64,000 bases of DNA, from NCBI RefSeq assembly GCF_014640555.1, contig NZ_BMHE01000039.1:1-64000 (forward strand), written 5' to 3'. The stretch is from Paenibacillus marchantiophytorum. Lineage in GTDB: Bacteria; Bacillota; Bacilli; Paenibacillales; NBRC-103111. The notes under the pieces were generated by a model. The model saw only the letters and a program-made list of their open reading frames with translations, had not been told where the DNA came from and searched no databases. Shown here piece by piece: positions 61,399 through 64,000 of this stretch (the stretch's first letter is position 1; each line of letters opens with the position of its first letter). The translations under genes and the position numbers were made by a program.

Positions 61399-61765
61399 AA
61401 TTAATTCATGAAAATTATCAATCGAAGATCCGCGAGAAGGAGCTCATGTTTCTTGAGAAAGAAGCCCAGCTTCACGCCCTTCAGCAGCAAATTAACCCCC
61501 ACTTTTTATACAACACGCTTGAATCCATTAAATGGATGGCCTTTCGACAGGGGGCTAACGAAATCGTTGAAATGACAACAGCGTTAGGGCAATTTTTCAG
61601 AGGAAGTATTAGCAAAAAAAGCGGATTAGTTAGGATGTGGGATGTCTCAGCAGCCTTACAAAATTCCTTAACCGTCAAATTGATTTTGTAGCCCATCGTA
61701 AAAAACGCGATTATACACGGTCTGGATACGATTGAAGCGGACGGTCTGCTGATGATACCCTTACG
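61395..61765 (+). pseudogene. YesM-type histidine kinase remnant
   Basis: Begins mid-protein with a coiled segment (REKELMFLEKEAQLHALQQ) and the kinase box QINPHFLYNTLESIKWMA. It runs to LGQFFRGSISKKSG and then loses its frame. An HATPase piece (PIVKNAIIHGLDTIEADG) reappears near 61692-61760 in another frame, with the expected intervening part missing. The sensor and membrane domains are absent, and family B repeat abuts its left edge. Confidence 0.8.
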
Positions 61766-61860
61766 TAACCCAGGCTTGATTCAACGGTAAAACACCTCGA
61801 TCTGCCAACGAGCTTCGTGCATCTGAGCAACCTGCTGGCAATAAGGTTTGAACTAGCTTG
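61758..61860 (-). mobile_element. IS4-type transposase remnant
   Basis: The minus strand reads QMHEARWQIEVFYR, then a stop, then IKPGLRKG, which resembles the C-terminal R-W-x-I-E-x-F-F/Y-R block of IS4-family DDE transposases. Only about 30 residues remain. Adjacent broken kinase DNA suggests this insertion or its excision damaged the gene. Confidence 0.5.
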
Positions 61861-61881
61861 GTAAACATGGTAGACTTTTTC

Positions 61882-61918
61882 GAGAGGCCGCCTCTTTCAC
61901 AAAGAGCGGCCTTTTCAA
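61882..61918 (+). terminator. Terminator-like hairpin
   Basis: GGCCGCCTCTTT and AAAGAGCGGCC pair around CAC with one bulge, followed by TTTTCAATC. Confidence 0.6.
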
Positions 61919-61960
61919 TCTATTTCGACGACAGGCTCTCCTAGGAGTTGACATCAACCT

Positions 61961-63745
61961 ATGATTGTGGAAAATCACCTTATACTTTGGAACCATGCAT
62001 CGCTCAAAATAATGGACGTGCAGCGAATCGTGCTGCCGATTGGCGAGTATTTGAACACATCCCAGCTTTCGTCGAGTGCTCTATTATACACGATAAAAGG
62101 TCGTGCCCGGCTCCTGCTGGACGGATATGAGCACCATGTGGAGAGTGGCTATGTTAGTCACGCTGGCAAAGGCACAGTTCTTACTATCACAGACGTCACC
62201 GACCATTTAGACTATTATATTATTATGTATAAGGCCTCTCTACCGCTCCCTTGCAGCCAAGATCATCTTCAGTTGCTGGCTCGCACGGCCCCCTTTGAGA
62301 TCCAATATGGTTACGCGGTCAGCCATGCTGCTCCGCTGCTCGTCTTCTTGTCCCGTATGAAGAGGGAATGGGACCAGACAGAAGCAATGGCGAAGCTGCA
62401 GGTGAAATCGTTATTTTATCAGTTCATTTGCGAGCTGATGGGACAACTGCAACACCTGCGATTGGAGCAGGCTTCACCGGAGGATATCGTGCTGCAGGCT
62501 GTCAGATACATGGATGAACACTATTCCGAACCGATCACAGCAGACACACTTGCAGCGCTATTGAATTGCAGCTCTAGGACCATGCAGCGAATGTTCAACA
62601 AGCGGCTGGCACTTGGGCCAATTGATTACCTGATGCAGATCCGGATAGACAAGGCCAAGGAATTACTTTGTCGTACGAATGCAGGGCTCAAGAATATCGC
62701 CGAAGCCGTCGGTTACGTAGATAGCTACTATTTCAGCCGATTATTTAAGCGTTACACGGGCGTTTCTCCAAGCACATATCGAGAATCAATGCATCAAGCC
62801 AGCGGTGATGAACCGGAGAATGTTACTGTAATCGCGCCTACGCTGGAAACAGTTGGCAGCGTAAAGAATGCAGCGTCAGATCCACTTGATGCTGCTATCC
62901 GTCGCTCACTGCGGACGATTATTCATCTTAAAGGCGAGCTGCTGCTCCAGCGGCAGCCAGAGAAAATTGCTGTGCTGGATCCCCAGTTTATGGACCATAT
63001 GCTGGCTCTAGGTGAACAGCCGGCTGGCAGCGTCATGGTAACCGGATATCTTAACGGCTTTCCTGAGTATCTGATCACCAAGCTCCGTGCGGTCCAAGCT
63101 TTGGGTACGTTGAATGAACCCGATCTGGAAGCCCTGCGTGCTTTGGCGCCCGATCTGATCATCTGTACCGAGTTCCAGAAGAACATTTATGAAAGCCTCA
63201 CGCATATAGCGCCAACCGTCATGCTCGAGCGCAATCGTGACTGGCGAGAAACATTGCGAACCCTCGGGCGGATTATGGGCAAGAAACTTGAGGCGGAACA
63301 GGTCATACAGCAGTATAAACACAAGATCAGCGGGCTGAAATCGCTGCTTGCAGCCAAGCTGCATGGGCAGTCGGTAACGATGATCCGGCCGCGGGACAAT
63401 ACCATTAGGCTGCATACATGTGCTCATCGTACGGCGGCCATTCTATACAGCGATCTGGGGCTGCAGCCGCCGAAGCTAGCGGTTGACCGCAAAAGGACCA
63501 GTTCAATGATAGCATTGGAGGGGTTGCCGGAGCTGGATGCGGATCATTACTTCGTATTGACTGACAACAAATTTCAAGCTTGGTCGGATGAGATCCAGAC
63601 CACGACTACTTGGAAAAGTCTGCGCGCCGTGCAGCAGCAGCATGTTTATCACGCCAAAGCGAGCATTTGGATTGCTTATTACGGCCCTATCGCGATGAAT
63701 CAGGTGGTCGATCAAGTGGCTGAAGTCTTCTTGGATGCCAAATAA
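61961..63745 (+). CDS. AraC regulator fused to a siderophore-binding-protein domain (Btr-like)
   Basis: A 594-residue regulator. N-terminal cupin-like part (1-120), AraC double HTH (about 165-265; SEPITADTLAALLNCSSRTMQRMF, then KNIAEAVGYVDSYYFSRLFKRYTGVSPSTYR), and a C-terminal ferric-siderophore-type binding fold (about 300-594; KIAVLDPQFMDHMLALGE, LNEPDLEALRALAPDLIIC). This architecture is that of Btr-type activators, which bind a ferric siderophore with the C-terminal domain and switch on its uptake. The lipoprotein gene immediately downstream is the expected target. Confidence 0.9.
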   Translation: MIVENHLILWNHASLKIMDVQRIVLPIGEYLNTSQLSSSALLYTIKGRARLLLDGYEHHVESGYVSHAGKGTVLTITDVTDHLDYYIIMYKASLPLPCSQDHLQLLARTAPFEIQYGYAVSHAAPLLVFLSRMKREWDQTEAMAKLQVKSLFYQFICELMGQLQHLRLEQASPEDIVLQAVRYMDEHYSEPITADTLAALLNCSSRTMQRMFNKRLALGPIDYLMQIRIDKAKELLCRTNAGLKNIAEAVGYVDSYYFSRLFKRYTGVSPSTYRESMHQASGDEPENVTVIAPTLETVGSVKNAASDPLDAAIRRSLRTIIHLKGELLLQRQPEKIAVLDPQFMDHMLALGEQPAGSVMVTGYLNGFPEYLITKLRAVQALGTLNEPDLEALRALAPDLIICTEFQKNIYESLTHIAPTVMLERNRDWRETLRTLGRIMGKKLEAEQVIQQYKHKISGLKSLLAAKLHGQSVTMIRPRDNTIRLHTCAHRTAAILYSDLGLQPPKLAVDRKRTSSMIALEGLPELDADHYFVLTDNKFQAWSDEIQTTTTWKSLRAVQQQHVYHAKASIWIAYYGPIAMNQVVDQVAEVFLDAK

Positions 63746-63756
63746 TCCATTTCTTA

Positions 63757-63808
63757 TACAAACACTGTTGGTTCCGGATCCGCCGATCCGAGCAACAGTG
63801 TTTTTGTG
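63757..63808 (+). terminator. Terminator of the Btr-like gene
   Basis: AAACACTGTTG and CAACAGTGTTT form the stem with an inner GGATC/GATCC, followed by TTTGTG. Confidence 0.8.
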
Positions 63809-63886
63809 TCGCCACAATCCATCGATATTGGCGCAAATATCCATTGAAGATAATGGAACTAGCCGTTATAGTGTTGTAAGTGACGA

Positions 63887-63901
63887 TGAGTTTCATTCTC
63901 A
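63887..63901. promoter_or_regulatory. Possible Fur box
   Basis: TGAGTTTCATTCTCA matches the 7-1-7 Fur consensus TGATAAT-N-ATTATCA at 10 of 14 positions (the right arm at 6 of 7). It lies 28 bp before the lipoprotein start. Confidence 0.4.
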
Positions 63902-63929
63902 ATAAGAAAAAGTGGAGGAATTATATCAT

Positions 63930-64000
63930 ATGTATCCAAAAATCAAGTTTGCATGGACCCTTAGCCTGTTAGTAAGTTTGGTTTTATTATTGGGCGCCTG
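63930..64000 (+). CDS. 5' end of a lipoprotein gene, probably siderophore-binding
   Basis: A start codon at 63930 with GTGGAGG upstream opens a signal peptide (MYPKIKFAWTLSLLVSLVLLL) ending in a GAC lipobox at the window edge. Position next to a Btr-like regulator and a possible Fur box suggests an iron-siderophore substrate-binding lipoprotein. Only about 24 codons are visible. Confidence 0.65.
   Translation, partial: MYPKIKFAWTLSLLVSLVLLLGA

Overview
The window looks like chromosomal DNA of a Paenibacillus-type, spore-forming Gram-positive bacterium. The signs are AGGAGG-type ribosome sites, lipoprotein signal peptides, a spore cortex hydrolase (CwlJ), an S-layer-homology (SLH) anchored exoenzyme, YesM/YesN-type two-component genes, AraC regulators with built-in sensor domains, and LplA/LplB/LplC-type sugar ABC transporters. 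No rRNA, tRNA or CRISPR array was seen. All assignments rest on reading translated sequence and motifs; no database search was run.

Layout. 1-6.1 kb: a lipoprotein, a YcxB-like membrane protein, two small secreted proteins, and a graveyard of broken genes (solute-binding protein, IS1182-type transposase, glycosidase-like fragment). 6.1-12.6 kb: housekeeping and accessory genes (ADP-ribosylglycohydrolase with an AraC regulator, DoxX/HxlR pair, argC, TIMP-like protein, YvbH-like PH protein). 12.7-17.5 kb: a sulfonate/nitrate-type ABC transporter with an Ldh2-family dehydrogenase and a LysR regulator. 17.8-18.4 kb: two small membrane proteins.

18.5-54.3 kb is one large polysaccharide-utilisation region, almost wholly on the minus strand. 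It holds three PL6-type lyases (one SLH-anchored giant, one secreted, one without a signal peptide), a PL38/alginate-lyase-superfamily enzyme, two GH88 unsaturated uronyl hydrolases, a formylglycine sulfatase, a GH95-like hydrolase, an SGNH esterase, two MDR dehydrogenases, two complete binding-protein/permease sets, a YesM/YesN pair and two AraC regulators. The likely flow is: surface and secreted PL6 lyases cut a uronic-acid polysaccharide; the ABC systems import unsaturated oligosaccharides; the cytoplasmic lyases, GH88 enzymes, sulfatase and esterase finish them. Sulfatase plus GH88 plus PL6 points to a sulfated uronan such as dermatan/chondroitin sulfate, but this is inference.

54.4-64 kb: DJ-1/PfpI protein with a divergent MocR regulator, two APH-fold kinases, cwlJ, PaaX-like regulator with a divergent UPF0173 hydrolase, a broken histidine kinase, and an AraC-binding-protein fusion upstream of a truncated lipoprotein gene with a possible Fur box.

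The intergenic DNA is unusually structured. A palindromic GGGAACTAC/CGCTATTT repeat family occurs at four loci, one expanded into a 213-bp tandem array carrying a 167-bp MITE with perfect terminal repeats. A second, about 250-bp, family occurs at three loci. Two intracellular sugar-locus enzymes carry in-frame minisatellites at their N-termini.
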